Positions 24,614 to 35,713 of a stretch of DNA of 64,000 bases are shown here, piece by piece. Each line of letters starts with the position of its first letter. Positions within the stretch are counted from its first letter, which is position 1. The notes beneath the pieces are model-generated. The model was given only the letters and a program-made list of their open reading frames with translations. It had not been told where the DNA came from and searched no databases. Both the position numbers and the translations under genes were made by a program. Source of the DNA: Quercus robur (Eukaryota > Streptophyta > Magnoliopsida > Fagales > Fagaceae); NCBI RefSeq assembly GCF_932294415.1, contig NC_065539.1, forward strand, positions 51,727,501 to 51,791,500, read 5' to 3'.

Positions 24614-27600
24614 ATGCAACTTAGATCTAGAATGGTTGGAGTTGCAATCATCTTCCCCTGATGTGAACAAAAAACTCAAAGATACACGAGTGGAGCTCAA
24701 TTGTTGGCTTGAGAAATAAAATGAAATGTGGAAGCAAAGGTCTCGGTTGAACTGGTTTTAAGATGGGGACCGAAACACACGGTTTTTTCATGCCAAAGCT
24801 TCTACTCGTTTTCAAAAGAATTTGATTAAAGAGGTGTTTGACTGTAACGAAGTTTGGCAGGAAGATTGAAAGGAAATAGAGAGGGTGTTTGTGGACTATT
24901 ATACCAATTTATTCACTTCCTCAAATCCCTCAAATTTTAAGGATATTGTGAATGCCATTCAACCCAAGGTCACGGATGCTATGAATGGTAGATTGATTAA
25001 GGAGTTCCAAGCCAAGGAGGTGCACAGAGCATTCAAGCATATGTACTCACTAAAAGCCCTGGGCCTCGATGGTATGCCTTCCCTTTTCTTTCAACATTTT
25101 TGGTCTATGGTGGGTAATACAGTCACTAAAACAGTACTAGATTTCTTGAATTTTGGTATTTCCCCTCCAAAGTTTAATGAAACCCACATTGTTATGATTC
25201 CTAAAACAACAAATCCTACTAGAGTGACTGAGTTTAGACCAATTAATTTATGTAATGTGATTTATAAATTGGCATCTAAAACTTTGACAAATAGGCTTAA
25301 GAAATTTATGCCTTCTATCATTAGTGAGTCTCAAAGTGCTTTTGTGAATGAGAGGTTAATCACTGACAATGTTTTAGTTGCCTTTGAAATAGTGCATCAC
25401 ATTAATCAAAGAAAATGGGGAATGAAATGAGAGATGGCGTTGAAACTTGACATGAGTAAGCCGTACTATAGGGTGGAGTGGACATGTTTGAAAAAATTAT
25501 GGAGAAGTTGGGTTTTCATCCAAGATGGAGAGGCTTAATGATGCAGTGTTTTTCATTAGTCACTTATGCCATCAGAATCAAAGGCAAGCCGAGTGAACCT
25601 TTTACCCCTTCGCGAGGCCTCCGTTAAGGTGACCCTCTTTCTCCCTACTTATTCTTGCTGTGTGCTGAAAGCTTGTCAGCCTTGCTTAAAAATGTGGTGT
25701 CTGAGGGAAAGATAGAGGGTGTTTCTATTTGTCGGGGTGGACCTAGTATCTCTCACTTATTTTTTGCAAATGATAGTATTTTCTTTTGCAAAACTACCAC
25801 TGAGGAGTGTGATGCTCTACAACAAGTTTTGAACACCTATGAACAAGCATTGGGTTTGCAACTCAACCGAGCAAAAACCTCGCTCCTTTTTATTTTTATT
25901 TTTTATTTTTTTCTCAATCTTAACACATTTGAAAGCATTCAAGAAGGGATTAAATCCCAATTTGGGGCTCAGGTGATTAAACAACATGAGAAGTATTTGG
26001 GTTTCCCATTGCTGGTTCGAAGAAATAAGAAGAACACATTCAGAGAAATAAAGGAAAAGTTGGCAAAAAAGTTAGCTGGGTGGAAGGAGAGGCTTTTGTC
26101 TAAGGCCGGAAAGGAAATACTGATAAAAGTTGTTGCACAGGACATTCCTACTTATTCAATGAGTTGCTTCAAAATACCCGACTTTCTATGTGATGAGATG
26201 GCTAGCTTAATTAGGAATTTTTGGTGGGGACAATGTATAGAGGAGCATAAAATGGCTTGGATTAGCTGGGATAAGTTGTGTGCCCCTAAATCATGTGGGG
26301 GTATAGGGTTTAAACAACTAAAACAGTTTAATTTGGCGTTATTGCCGAAACAAGGCTGGAGGTTGCAGTTGGGTCGTGGATTCTCTAGTGTACAGAGTTT
26401 TCAAGGCTAGATACTTTCCTAATTGTGACTTTGTTCAAGCCGGGATAGGGACTAATCCTTCCTTTGCTTGGAGGAGTATTATGGCTGCCCAAGATGTAGT
26501 AAAAAATGGTATTAGATGACAGGTGGGTAATGGGTGTAGTATTCAGATTTGGAAAGATAAGTGGCTGCCTACTTTGCCCTCACACAGAGTTGTTTCCCTA
26601 CCCTCTACCCTACCACCTGATGCCACAGTAGCCTCTCTGATTGATGCTGAAGAAGGAGTATGGAAGAAGGAGGTTGTCCAAAGCCTTTTTCTTCCTTATG
26701 AAACCGAGGTGATACAAGGAATAGCATTGAGCTCTAATTTGCTAGAGGATAGACAGGTTTGGGCCATAACAGCAAATGGACATTTCAGTGTGAAAAATGC
26801 TTACAAGTTAGCTGTAGAGATGAACTTAGGGGTTGCTTATGGGGCAGTTTCTGATGATAGTAATTTCAAAAAGTTTTGGAAGTATATTTGGAAGGTAAAT
26901 GTTCCCCATAAAGTCTGCCATTTTACATGGAGAGCATGTAAGAACATTCTACCTACTAAAGATAATTTAGTGAAAAGGAAGGTCTTATCTGATGGCTGCT
27001 GTGACGAGTGTAAAGCTGAGGTGGAATCATCGGGTCATTTGTTTGGGCTTGCCCAAACACTTAACACATTTGGGCATTGGCAAATTTGACACCTTTGAAT
27101 CTGAATCTCCATTTCAATTCTTTCCTAGACTTACTGTGGTATGTAGTCATGATAGCTAAATGGGAACAAGACATGATAGAGAAGATCATCATGATTTCAT
27201 GGATGCTGTGGACTAATAGGAATGAAGTTAGGAATGGTGGGGTGAAGAAATCTGGGAAGGCAGTAATTCATGGTGCATTAAATTATTTAGGGGAGTATCA
27301 GTCCAGTCAAGCTGTCAAGATTATGCAAACAACGAAATGCCCTACCTCATGGACTCCTCCATCTCCAACTTCTTATAAGATCAACGTGGATGGAGCTATC
27401 TTTGTAGCTAATAAATCGGTAGGTGTGGGCATTCTGATCCGAGATGAATACGGTAGGCTGGTTGGGGCTGGCAGTAAAAAGCTAAGGTTGCGTTTGGTTC
27501 AATGTAAATCAAATTTCGAGTGTAAAATGAATGCAAGGGAAAGTTAATTCCCGTAACGAAAATAAAATCTAGGTATTTGGTTGTGCAATGGAAAATAATC

Positions 27601-27840
27601 CGAAAAACGATTTTCGGTGTTTGGTAACATTCTAAAAATGCTATTTTCCTACAATTTTTTTATATTTTCTCAGCATTTAAACAAATTTTATTATAGAAAA
27701 TTTCAATATATACACTTAAAGAAACAAAAATCTGCTCAAACACAATTCATTAAACTAAAAAAATTTGGTCAAACTGAGAGAAGAAGGAAGAGAGAGTGAT
27801 CAAAAACTAAGGGAAAGAGAGAGATCAATCATGGGTCATG

Positions 27841-27998
27841 GGCGACGAGATCGGGACGACGAGATCGATCATAGGCAACGAGATCGAGACGATGAGATCG
27901 GTCATGGGCGATGAGATTGAGACGACGAGATTGGCGGCAACGAGATCGAGACGACGAGATCAGTCATGGGCGATGAGATTGAGACGACGAGATCGGCG
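27841..27998. repeat. Minisatellite of 29-33 bp units in the Harbinger-like element
   Basis: About five imperfect units of the form GGCGATGAGATTGAGACG plus ACGAGATCGGTCAT, with successive starts at 27841, 27874, 27907, 27936 and 27969. Both strands stay open across it, so the short frames here are artefacts of the repeat. Confidence 0.85.
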
Positions 27999-28213
27999 GC
28001 TCTGATGAGCTTTGGGTCGAGAACGACAATGACGGCGCCGATGAGCTTTGGGTCAAGAACGAGATCGGTTTTGGGTGGATCAGTCTTGGGTGGTGACGAT
28101 CTAGATGGCGGTGTCGGTGCTGGGGTGCGATCTTGGTGGGACAATCTCGGCAGCGTGAACTTGACAGTGCGATCTCATCGGTGCGTCTGGGGTTGGGGCG
28201 TGATCTAGCTCAC

Positions 28214-28214
28214 T

Positions 28215-28265
<51 letters not shown>
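28214..28265. repeat. (CT)n microsatellite
   Basis: About 25 CT units without interruption, inside the Harbinger-like element. Confidence 0.95.
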
Positions 28266-28269
<4 letters not shown>

Positions 28270-28869
28270 GCGTCTGTGAGCTCGGAAATGATTTAAAGGT
28301 AAAATAGAAGCTGCATTCATTTTTCGGGTCCAAGGCCTTATTTTACGGTCAAAGTAAATGATTTTCCGGAAAACTCTATTTTCGATGCACAACAAAACAC
28401 ACGGAAATGTGTAAAAGGATTTGCTGAAATCGTTTGAAGCCAAAACAAACGCAGCCTAAGATTCCCCCTTGGTGCTATTAAAGCCAAAGCAAAGGCCATA
28501 GAATTTGGACTACAGTTTGCCAAAGATATGTTCATCTAGGACTTTGTGCTTGAATTTGATTCTCAAATCCTTGTTAACGCTCTGAAGGAAATGTCTCCAC
28601 CTCCCACGGCAATGGATACTCTGGTGTATGGCTAATTGTTTGTATCATATAAGTTTAGGAAGGTAGTTTTCTCAAATGTAGGGAGACAAGGCAATAGGCC
28701 CGCTCACTTATTAGCCAAACATGCTTTTAGCATTGTTGATTTCTCTGTATGGATCGAAGAGACTCATTATTTTCTTGAACAAGCTCTTCTCCATGATGTT
28801 ATTGTTGGTTTGAAGTATTAATGAAGTATGAAAGTTTCCCATCAAAAAAAAAAAAAAAAAGTATATCTG

Positions 28870-29350
28870 TTTACCCAAAAAAAAAAAAAACTATAAAACG
28901 GGAGCATCATGCCATCAACGTCAAAAAACATACTCGGATACAAGAATATGCCAAAAGGATATATATTATTACACTTAATTAAATTTTGATACCATTTTAT
29001 TCTAGAATTTAATTCCTATATATGCTCATACCACCAAAATGTGGACTGACGCTATTACAAAACAAAAGTCTACTCTCATATTGATATAGTTTGACGAGAG
29101 ACTATCTTGAATTCGAACCCTCGATTGGTTTGAATTTAATTTTCATTCACTTAAAGAGAGTATTTCATGTGTTGACTGGGTATTAAAGTAGAACAATCTT
29201 CAAATGATTGGACCTTTGATGGATTTCTTAGCATAATTTGTAAAAAATGTGTGCTATTTCGTAAGGGGTACGTAGCACATACAGTTCCCATGAAGAAAGT
29301 ATCATCACTAGTTTGAATCTCTCATTTTCTCTTATGCTATGTTGCAAGAC
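28870..29350. other. Intergenic, nothing recognised
   Basis: Right flank of the LINE. An A-run follows directly (28877-28890). No gene or clear element. Confidence 0.5.
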
Positions 29351-29806
29351 AAAATTGGCCTTTGCCTTTTTTAAAAAAACAATCCAGCATTTTGCTCAAT
29401 TTTCCAAACTAATTAGGAAAATGCCCATTTTTTGAAACTCAACTTTCTCAAAATCAAGTTTAAAAAAAAAAAAATTCCTAGAGGCCTATAGTGGCATTTT
29501 AAGGAGCATATAATAATGTTTTAAGAACCTATAGTGGCGTTTTGTAACTCAATCTTTATAAACTCGAGTTCAATGCAAGTTTTTCCTTTTTTTTTTTTAC
29601 CTATAACTCGAGCTCCATGAGCTCGAGTTACAAAATGCCACTATAGGTTCTTTAAAACGTCACTATAGGCTCCTTAAAACGCTACTATAGGGTTTAACTC
29701 AATTTTGAGAAAGTCGAGTTTCAAAAGAGGGGCATTTCCCTAATTAGTTTGGGAAAAGAGGCAAAATACTGGATTGTTTTTTTAAAAAGGGAAAAAGCCA
29801 ATTTTT
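29351..29806. mobile_element. Fold-back (palindromic MITE-like) element
   Basis: Nearly the whole 456 bp is one imperfect inverted repeat. The left arm (AAAATTGGCCTTTGCC, then ACAATCCAGCATTTTG and CCAAACTAATTAGG) is mirrored on the right by CCTAATTAGTTTGGG and GGATTGTTTTTTTAAAAAGG. The arms hold internal copies of CTATAGTGGCGTTTT. The centre is near 29600. No frame. It would form a very long hairpin RNA if transcribed. Confidence 0.8.
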
Positions 29807-30298
29807 TCCCTATGCTGCATGATACAATATGTTTTAAACTTTTTAATAATGTGTAAAAAAAGGTATTTTGAAAAATACAAGTTTTTTAATAATTAAATAA
29901 ATTTAAAATGTTTATTAAATACAATTGTAGAAAAATGACCCAATTGAAATAAATTAAAAATACTCTTATTGACACTATAGTTATTTATTCTTCCAAGTTA
30001 TAATACTATATATAACAATATAATAACCAAAATCAAGACTTTTTACTTCCATGTTTTATTATTTAGATTTAAATGTCAAATAATTTAATATTTTTATTTA
30101 TAGTATTGAATTTTTTTTCTTTGATCTCTTAAGAATGTTATAATTTTAAAAAATAGATCTTGATTTCATATAAATGTGTGCAAATGTATATAAATATATA
30201 TACACACACACTGACAAACACATGCATATATATGATTTAAAAAAAAAATTAAACCATTCTAATTATAATAATGTGAGACTCAAAAAAAAAAAAAAAAA
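29807..30298. other. Intergenic, nothing recognised
   Basis: AT-rich with A-runs and a short (TA)/(CA) tract near 30190-30230. Confidence 0.5.
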
Positions 30299-30334
30299 TT
30301 ATTGTCACTTTGTCCATGGACAAAGTGACAATAA
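30299..30334. repeat. Perfect 36-bp palindrome
   Basis: TTATTGTCACTTTGTCCA followed immediately by its reverse complement, centred on the NcoI-like CCATGG between 30316 and 30317. It sits directly after a 17-A run. No spacer, so it can form a cruciform or a loop-less hairpin. Origin unknown. Confidence 0.95.
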
Positions 30335-30599
30335 AAATATACTAACTATATTCAATACTTAATTAATTAGTTGGTTTTGACCTAATTCCATAGGAATATC
30401 GTCAATATGAAAACAAAGGATTTAGTTTTAGCACATCAAATTCCTCCTATCTAAATAGATTAATTAGAGAGTAGTTAATGGAAGAGACACTTTAACTCCT
30501 AACGAGACACTTAAAAAGCAAGCATTGCAAGTCCAGGAATAAAAAGCAAATCTTTGGGTGGAGAGGGTCACAATCTCACAAACGACACTTGCTAGTTGG

Positions 30600-30873
30600 T
30601 TTTCTTGTTTATTCTTCGGTTTTACTAATTAGCGGAGGCTATGTGACAGCTCGGTTGAGATCGATGGGTCTTGTTCTGACTACAGTCCAAGGGCTTGTGC
30701 GTAGATTTGCTTTTTTCCTTTCAATTTGAGCATCTTTTATTGTTATGCCCGACCGTTTGTTGGGCTTGCTAACGTTTATGAGGAGGACGTTTATTGCCTC
30801 TCGTATCTCTTTCACATTGTACACATTGATATTTCTTGAATAAAACTCTTACTATTGTTTCTTAAAAAAAAAA
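30600..30873 (+). mobile_element. Possible 5'-truncated LINE 3' end
   Basis: A GC-richer block ends in TTGAATAAAACTCTTAC, GTTTCTT and an A-run (30863-30873), the look of a retrotransposed 3' end. No coding frame survives and no target duplication was found. Confidence 0.3.
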
Positions 30874-31239
30874 GAAGGGATTAATGATAATAGTTGAACT
30901 AATCAACATGTGCATGCAATTTTTTTTCTTTTGGTTACCCAAGATGCAAACAGTAACAGCTCCAAGAAGTTTTTTGAGGGTGGTCATTAAGAAATTTAAA
31001 TTATATAAATTCTAATAAAAAAAGCACTTCATATATTGAAAAAAATACACACACATGCAAACACATAAAGTCTTACAATTTCTTTCTATGAATTTTCTTA
31101 TTTTGAAATCATTACATGATAGTCTTGTTATCAATATTGCAAACTACATCTTTTCAAAAGTTTAGTTAAAAAAAAATTTCTTGGACTTTATTTATTTATT
31201 TGTAAGGACTTAATATATTATATTAAGGAGACCAAAGTT
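30874..31239. other. Intergenic, nothing recognised
   Basis: AT-rich, no supported feature. Confidence 0.5.
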
Positions 31240-31622
31240 TAAGGTCAAAGTTTAGTTACAAACTTAGTTGTAGCCTAAAACTACAACTCTCACTAAATAA
31301 ATTAATATTGCTACATATTTTGAAAATCTAACAGTTAAATGACATGTTTTCTATATTCTTAAAACATGTGTCAAATTTCATGCCAATCAGACATTTTTTT
31401 ATGTATAATTTTAAAATACAAAAATTCAAAATTTAAACATTTTATTGATGACATAACTATTGATATTTTATCTTCTTGAAATTTTGCAAGTTTGGAAGAT
31501 ATAATAAGAAAATGTAATAAAATGGTGGATTTGTTAAAATTCACATCTAATAAAAAAATATTGATTGGAGTTTTAGCCTTAGTCTACAACCAAGCTTATT
31601 GCCAAATTTTGTCTAAAGTTTA
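31240..31622 (+). mobile_element. MITE family M1, copy A
   Basis: Left end TAAGGTCAAAGTTTAGTTAC with AACTTAGTTGTAG; right end contains TAGTCTACAACCAAGCTTAT. Body words shared with copies at 49463, 57611 and 58334 include TATTTTGAAAATCTAACAG, GGATTTGTTAAAATTCA and TTATTGATGACATA. No coding capacity. Terminal repeats are imperfect and the superfamily is unknown. Confidence 0.75.
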
Positions 31623-31869
31623 ATTATGTTGGGTCTAAAAAAAATTTAGGATGGTCACAAAGGTTTTTTAAGGATAAAAAAATCATAATAATTATTATAT
31701 TTTCCTGGTGTGACCACCTGGGACTCTATGTAGAGCTGCCCCTAGATGTAGTGATCCTTTTGGTCCATAGGCTAAACTAGAAGAGGTAGGGTTCGTCATG
31801 TCTGAATCCCTCAAATTAGGTGTAAATAGGATTTGATCATAATTCTCTTATTCTATAATGTAATAGATG

Positions 31870-31909
<40 letters not shown>

Positions 31910-32704
31910 TTAATAAATTTCAACTGGGGGAGAGAGGATTTACTGATTAGTGTAATTCGATGTCATCAACTGCAGGATTAGACCACCTAATTGTTTTATT
32001 ATTATTATTATGGCCATCTAATTGTTTACCTAGTAAGTAACTAATTATATAAGTAAATCTAAAACAGGCCTTCAAAATTGAGGCCCGAAGCAGCCAAACC
32101 TCTTTTTTCGACGAGTAAGGCCCTTTAATCAGAAAGAAAAAGTTTCGTGTAAGGCCCAAAAAATAATAAAGCAGAGAAAATAGGCAGGTTAATGGGCCTG
32201 GGCAACTTGGAAGTGGACTATGTTTAATTGAAAAGTCATTGCCTCCTGAATATAGTTTGAAAAGAACGTTTTTCTTAAAACTCTCTTCTAAAACCTAATG
32301 CATTTTTAATTAACAAAAAATTTATTTTCACTATATTTAATTTTTTGGAAACAGGAATTTTTCTAAAAAATTACTATATTATGCAAATTTTACTAATTAA
32401 TTATTGGACTAAGTTTAGATTCAAATAAGTTTGGAGGAATCTCCTTTAATTTATTACGTAGCGATTTATAAAACTATTTATGTGTATTATTTAAACAAGT
32501 CACATGATTTCCTAAAAAAATTATGTGATTAAATTATACATAGATAGTAAAGATAGCTTTAAACCAGTTTTAAACTACACTTTTTTCCAATTTAAACTGC
32601 TTTAACTTTTAAAAATTAAAAGTAAATATGGATAGTAAAATACCAAAAGATCAAATACTAATGATCTGGACACCTATTTACGTTGTTTTACTAGTTTACT
32701 GGGA
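31623..32704. other. Intergenic with (AT)n at 31875-31908
   Basis: AT-rich. One long AT microsatellite. Nothing else recognised. Confidence 0.5.
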
Positions 32705-32854
32705 AATTATTGTGTACTCTCGGAGTACTATAAATGCGTACTCCCTCCTTTCACATGAATGGTGGGTCCCACTAATTAAATTCATAATGGAACTCACCAT
32801 TTATGTGAGAGGGGGGAGTACGTATTTATGGTGCTCCGAGAGTACCTAATAATT
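32705..32854. mobile_element. Small MITE with about 60-bp terminal inverted repeats
   Basis: Left arm GTGTACTCTCGGAGTACTA ... CGTACTCCCTCC and right arm read inward GGTACTCTCGGAGCACCATA ... CGTACTCCCCCC pair almost throughout. The whole 150 bp folds as one hairpin. ATTATT and AATAATT flank it. No coding capacity. Confidence 0.8.
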
Positions 32855-35540
32855 AGTTTTACTACCCAAGCAGAGCATAAATGCACATAAAATCCAAAAT
32901 TTCCTCTATTATATGTGGTATATATATATTAATTAAACAACAATTACTCCTTCAATTTATTTTATATATAAAAAAAAAACTAAAATAATTTTTTGAGAGA
33001 GGAAATTGATGAAAAATATCCAGAGGAGAATCGAAGTTGGTTATTCTTGAGGATTGTGGAATATTATCTTTCTCTAACATAAAAAATTCTAGTGATTTGT
33101 AAACTTATCTTATATTTAATGTTTTTAATAAATTGACCCCACAAAAAAAGGGCAAGCAACCAATAAAACCAAGTATTTTCCCCTCAACAACACGCAACAA
33201 ACATGTTATGTTACAATTAAAGTAATATAGGACAGTATCATAAAAATAATCAAAGCATATATTCATACATTTTTTTAATCATTCAAAAGGTTGTTTATTA
33301 CACACATTGGTAAAAGTAAAACACATAGGCATCACATAAAAAAGGCACCTTCCAAATCCAAGCTAATAAGAAAAGCATCACGAGCTCAACACTTCACCAG
33401 TCACCACCCACTAAAGCCTCCAAAGGGCAAAGGCTACTTCACCTTGAGTACGAGGATATATTCCTGAAATCACAAACCGTGGCCCTAGTTCTCGTCGTAG
33501 TAATTGTTAGGGTCAAAGTGTTTATAAATGCGTGTTGGCAAACTGTATTTTGACGTGTCCGAATATAACTTGAATCACTTCACATGTAAGTTTTGACAGG
33601 GCGAATTAAAAGTGATGCTAGGGACATAGTCCCTCCGGCCACATGGACCTGGTCACATCTAAATCCACACACTACTTTTATATCAATTTCTGATTGGGCT
33701 TCAACACTTTCATATAGTCCTTAGTACATGTGTAAATTTGAGTGTGAAAAAAGGGTGTGTCCCTAACATTATTCAAGAATTTATTTCCAAATTTTATGTC
33801 TTGTGATAACATGTCATATGTTATACATATTTGAAGATCACATTTGAACTTTGAAGATGTATAAAGTGATATAGGACACAATTTACTATTTAATTATTAT
33901 AATTTATTATTTTTAGTATTTTTATGTAAAAAAAGTTATTTTAGTTTTACGGAGCTCTTAAATTGACCCCTAAGTTTGTACAAGTTTTTTGAATGATAAT
34001 TCAATCTATAAAATTCAAACTTGTCTTTTTATTTTCTGGTGGATTCTAGAATTTTTCTCCTTGTAAATTCAAGAAATTCTCATAGATTCAAGGTTATTTT
34101 AAAGGGTCCGGTAAATGTGTGTCCTAAGGGCACACATTAAGCTTTCTGTTTTTGGAAATATTTTCTCTGAAATTTTAAAAGCTGTCATTACTTTTTAAAT
34201 TCTCAAAATTTTTTTTTTTCAAAAATAAAAATTAATGTGTGCCTTAAAGATACACGTTAATAAAATCCTATTTTAAAAGGCAAACGTATTTCACTTCTTG
34301 TACTTTAAAGATAGACATGTTCTACTTTTTGATAATTCCAAATCCTGCGCCATAAAGACTATGCAACTGCAGCCTTTACTGCAACTTGACTGATTGAGCC
34401 AAAGCTCAATACATGCCTGATGCCTCAATACCACTCAAACCAATCGAGTATTGGGAATCCAAATTTTCAAATTTAGGTCCACGATGACTCATGCATTGGG
34501 ACTTGTGCCCTAATTAAGTAGTCCAAAACATAGATAAGGTTCTCTTAGGTCATCATAAACACAGAGAAATTGTTGCGACGTATGTGTGCCTAGGGTGTTG
34601 TACTGAGCGAAGTCTTTGACACCGCTATTAAAGATCTTATGGCGTTTTAAAGTGTCCTTGCAACATAAATACAACAAACAATCAAGCTATTCTTGTGGTG
34701 AGTTAGCCATGGGTTGGACATTTATGCATTTAAGAGATTCATAAGTGTAGAAGAGTTCAACTGAAGTTTAAACTACATGTGGTCACGTTAATAAATCTTA
34801 CTATAGCTGACAATAAAAGAATTTGGTATATAATTGTTTTATTATACTTTTATTATATCATTGTGAATTCTTTCGTTGGGTGGTTATCAATAAACTCCCA
34901 AAGAGTTTTTCCTATCAGAAATTTCTCTTCATAACTATATATATTGTCTGTATTCTTTAGATTCCGCTTCTTATACTATTTGCGATATGGTTGTGTTTAA
35001 TTCACTAAATTGGAAGTCATTGCAGAACTGTTAAATTAATCAAGTTGGCTAATTGTGTTTACTGAGGCGCATGTAAATTCACTTTCAGTTACCTTCATAT
35101 GTTTGGCCCTTTGTTTACCAACCCTTTGAAATACACAAAGTCAGAAATAATAATGAAGAAATTAGAAATATGCATAAAATAAAAGAAAGAGAAATCCTTT
35201 CATGAGATAATAAAATTTTAAATATAGAATATAGAATATTACTATAATAAATTTAAGAGATTTTGAAACATTTAAAGTGTGTCTTGTAGCACTACCAGAA
35301 AAGTGTTTTAAAGTCTTAAAACCCTCTATCAGCATAAATAGCCAGACTTTGGCAATTTTGCTGATGAGCTTTAAGGCTTAAGTTTTTAAAATTTTTTCTA
35401 CAATTCATACTTTATAAATCCAAACATTAAACATACTTTCCACTATAATTTTTCAAACACTCAAAAAATTAAAGAGCTTTTCAATTAAAAATCTAGATAG
35501 AAAAAACTGTACAAATATTAAAACCCTAGTCCACTTTTCT
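32855..35540. other. Intergenic, nothing recognised
   Basis: About 2.7 kb of AT-rich DNA without a supported gene, RNA or element. TGTGTGCC... followed by CACACATTAA blocks near 34120 and 34235 are short, probably decayed repeats. Confidence 0.5.
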
Positions 35541-35713
35541 TAAAGATTTAACTCGTAACGTTTGTTCTTGATAATTTTTCATTATCATTAGGACAATATA
35601 TCAATTGATTTTTGTGTAAACGAGATTTAAATTGAACTTCCTTACTCAAGGACAATATACCTTACTAGTTTTTTTTTTTTTGAGAAAGTTACTAGTTAAA
35701 GCAACTAAAACCC
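35541..35713 (-). mobile_element. SINE family A, diverged, with a tail insert
   Basis: On the minus strand: a GGGTTTTAGTTGC head, a diverged B-box region (AAGTTCAATTTAAATC), the body TTGATATATTGTCCTAATG and a short tail. The left part near its A box is itself split by an 18-nt retroinsert (35671-35688). CCACTTT occurs on both flanks, a weak target duplication. Confidence 0.65.
35662..35697 (-). mobile_element. Ultrashort retroinsert (18 nt) inside a SINE
   Basis: TTACTAGTT at 35662-35670 and 35689-35697 flanks an insert that reads CTTTCTCAAAAAAAAAAA on the minus strand. Confidence 0.65.

Larger units (their letters stand above)
21246..24624 (+). mobile_element. hAT DNA transposon inserted in LINE ORF2
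   Basis: 3379 bp between perfect 8-bp target duplications ATCTAGAA (21238-21245 and 24625-24632). Terminal inverted repeats: left CTAGGTTGCACCGACACG, right read inward CTAAGTTGCATGGACACG (15/18 identical). Both subterminal regions are dense in GTGTC/GACAC (21256-21430 and 24534-24613), as expected of transposase-binding sites. Inside is a GC-rich leader (about 21596-21720), a long T-run, then a broken BED/DUF659/hAT-C transposase. Potentially mobile only if transposase is supplied in trans. Confidence 0.95.
27486..28456. mobile_element. PIF/Harbinger-like non-autonomous element in LINE RNase H
   Basis: 971 bp with target duplication TAA (27483-27485 and 28457-28459) and ends GGTTGCGTTTGGTT (left) and GGCTGCGTTTGTTTT (right, read inward). 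Three-base TAA/TTA duplications and GG...TTTGG-type ends fit PIF/Harbinger. Removal gives KLRFPLGAIKAKAKAIEFG in frame, the normal LINE RNase H. The centre is a GC-rich minisatellite followed by (CT)n. No transposase. Confidence 0.88.
20316..28821 (+). pseudogene. LINE ORF2 (endonuclease, reverse transcriptase, zf-RVT, RNase H), broken and interrupted
   Basis: Domains in order: APE-type endonuclease 20316-21245 (start SW-NCRG with Trp and Arg codons now TAG 20331-20333 and TGA 20340-20342; later METKS, GLSGGLALFW, DFNEI). The reading resumes after the hAT insert at 24633 (HLE then WLELQ). Reverse transcriptase covers about 24885-26250 (VTEFRPINLCNVIYKLASK block). The active-site box reads FAND at 25763-25774 where FADD/YADD is expected. 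A zf-RVT region lies at about 26860-27040 and RNase H from 27384 (INVDGAIF, ILIRDEYGRLVGAG). The RNase H is split by the Harbinger-like element and finishes 28460-28821 (GNRPAHLLAKHA). Several in-frame stops and frameshifts are visible. Confidence 0.92.
18570..28856 (+). mobile_element. L1-type LINE, nearly full length, carrying two nested DNA transposons
   Basis: Borders: AAAAGTATATCCG at 18557-18569 and AAAAGTATATCTG at 28857-28869 are a 13-bp target duplication with one mismatch. The 3' end is an A-tail (28844-28860). The element starts with a GC-richer leader and carries ORF1 (18743-20319) and ORF2 (20316-28821). Subtracting the hAT (21246-24624) and Harbinger-like (27486-28456) inserts with their duplications leaves about 5.9 kb, the usual length of plant L1 elements. 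Both ORFs hold many stops and frameshifts, so it is dead. Confidence 0.93.

Noticed and set aside
27902-28208. 80-residue frames on both strands (repetitive Asp/Ser/Pro)
   Set aside because: Both lie in the minisatellite of the Harbinger-like element. A unit repeat keeps several frames open.
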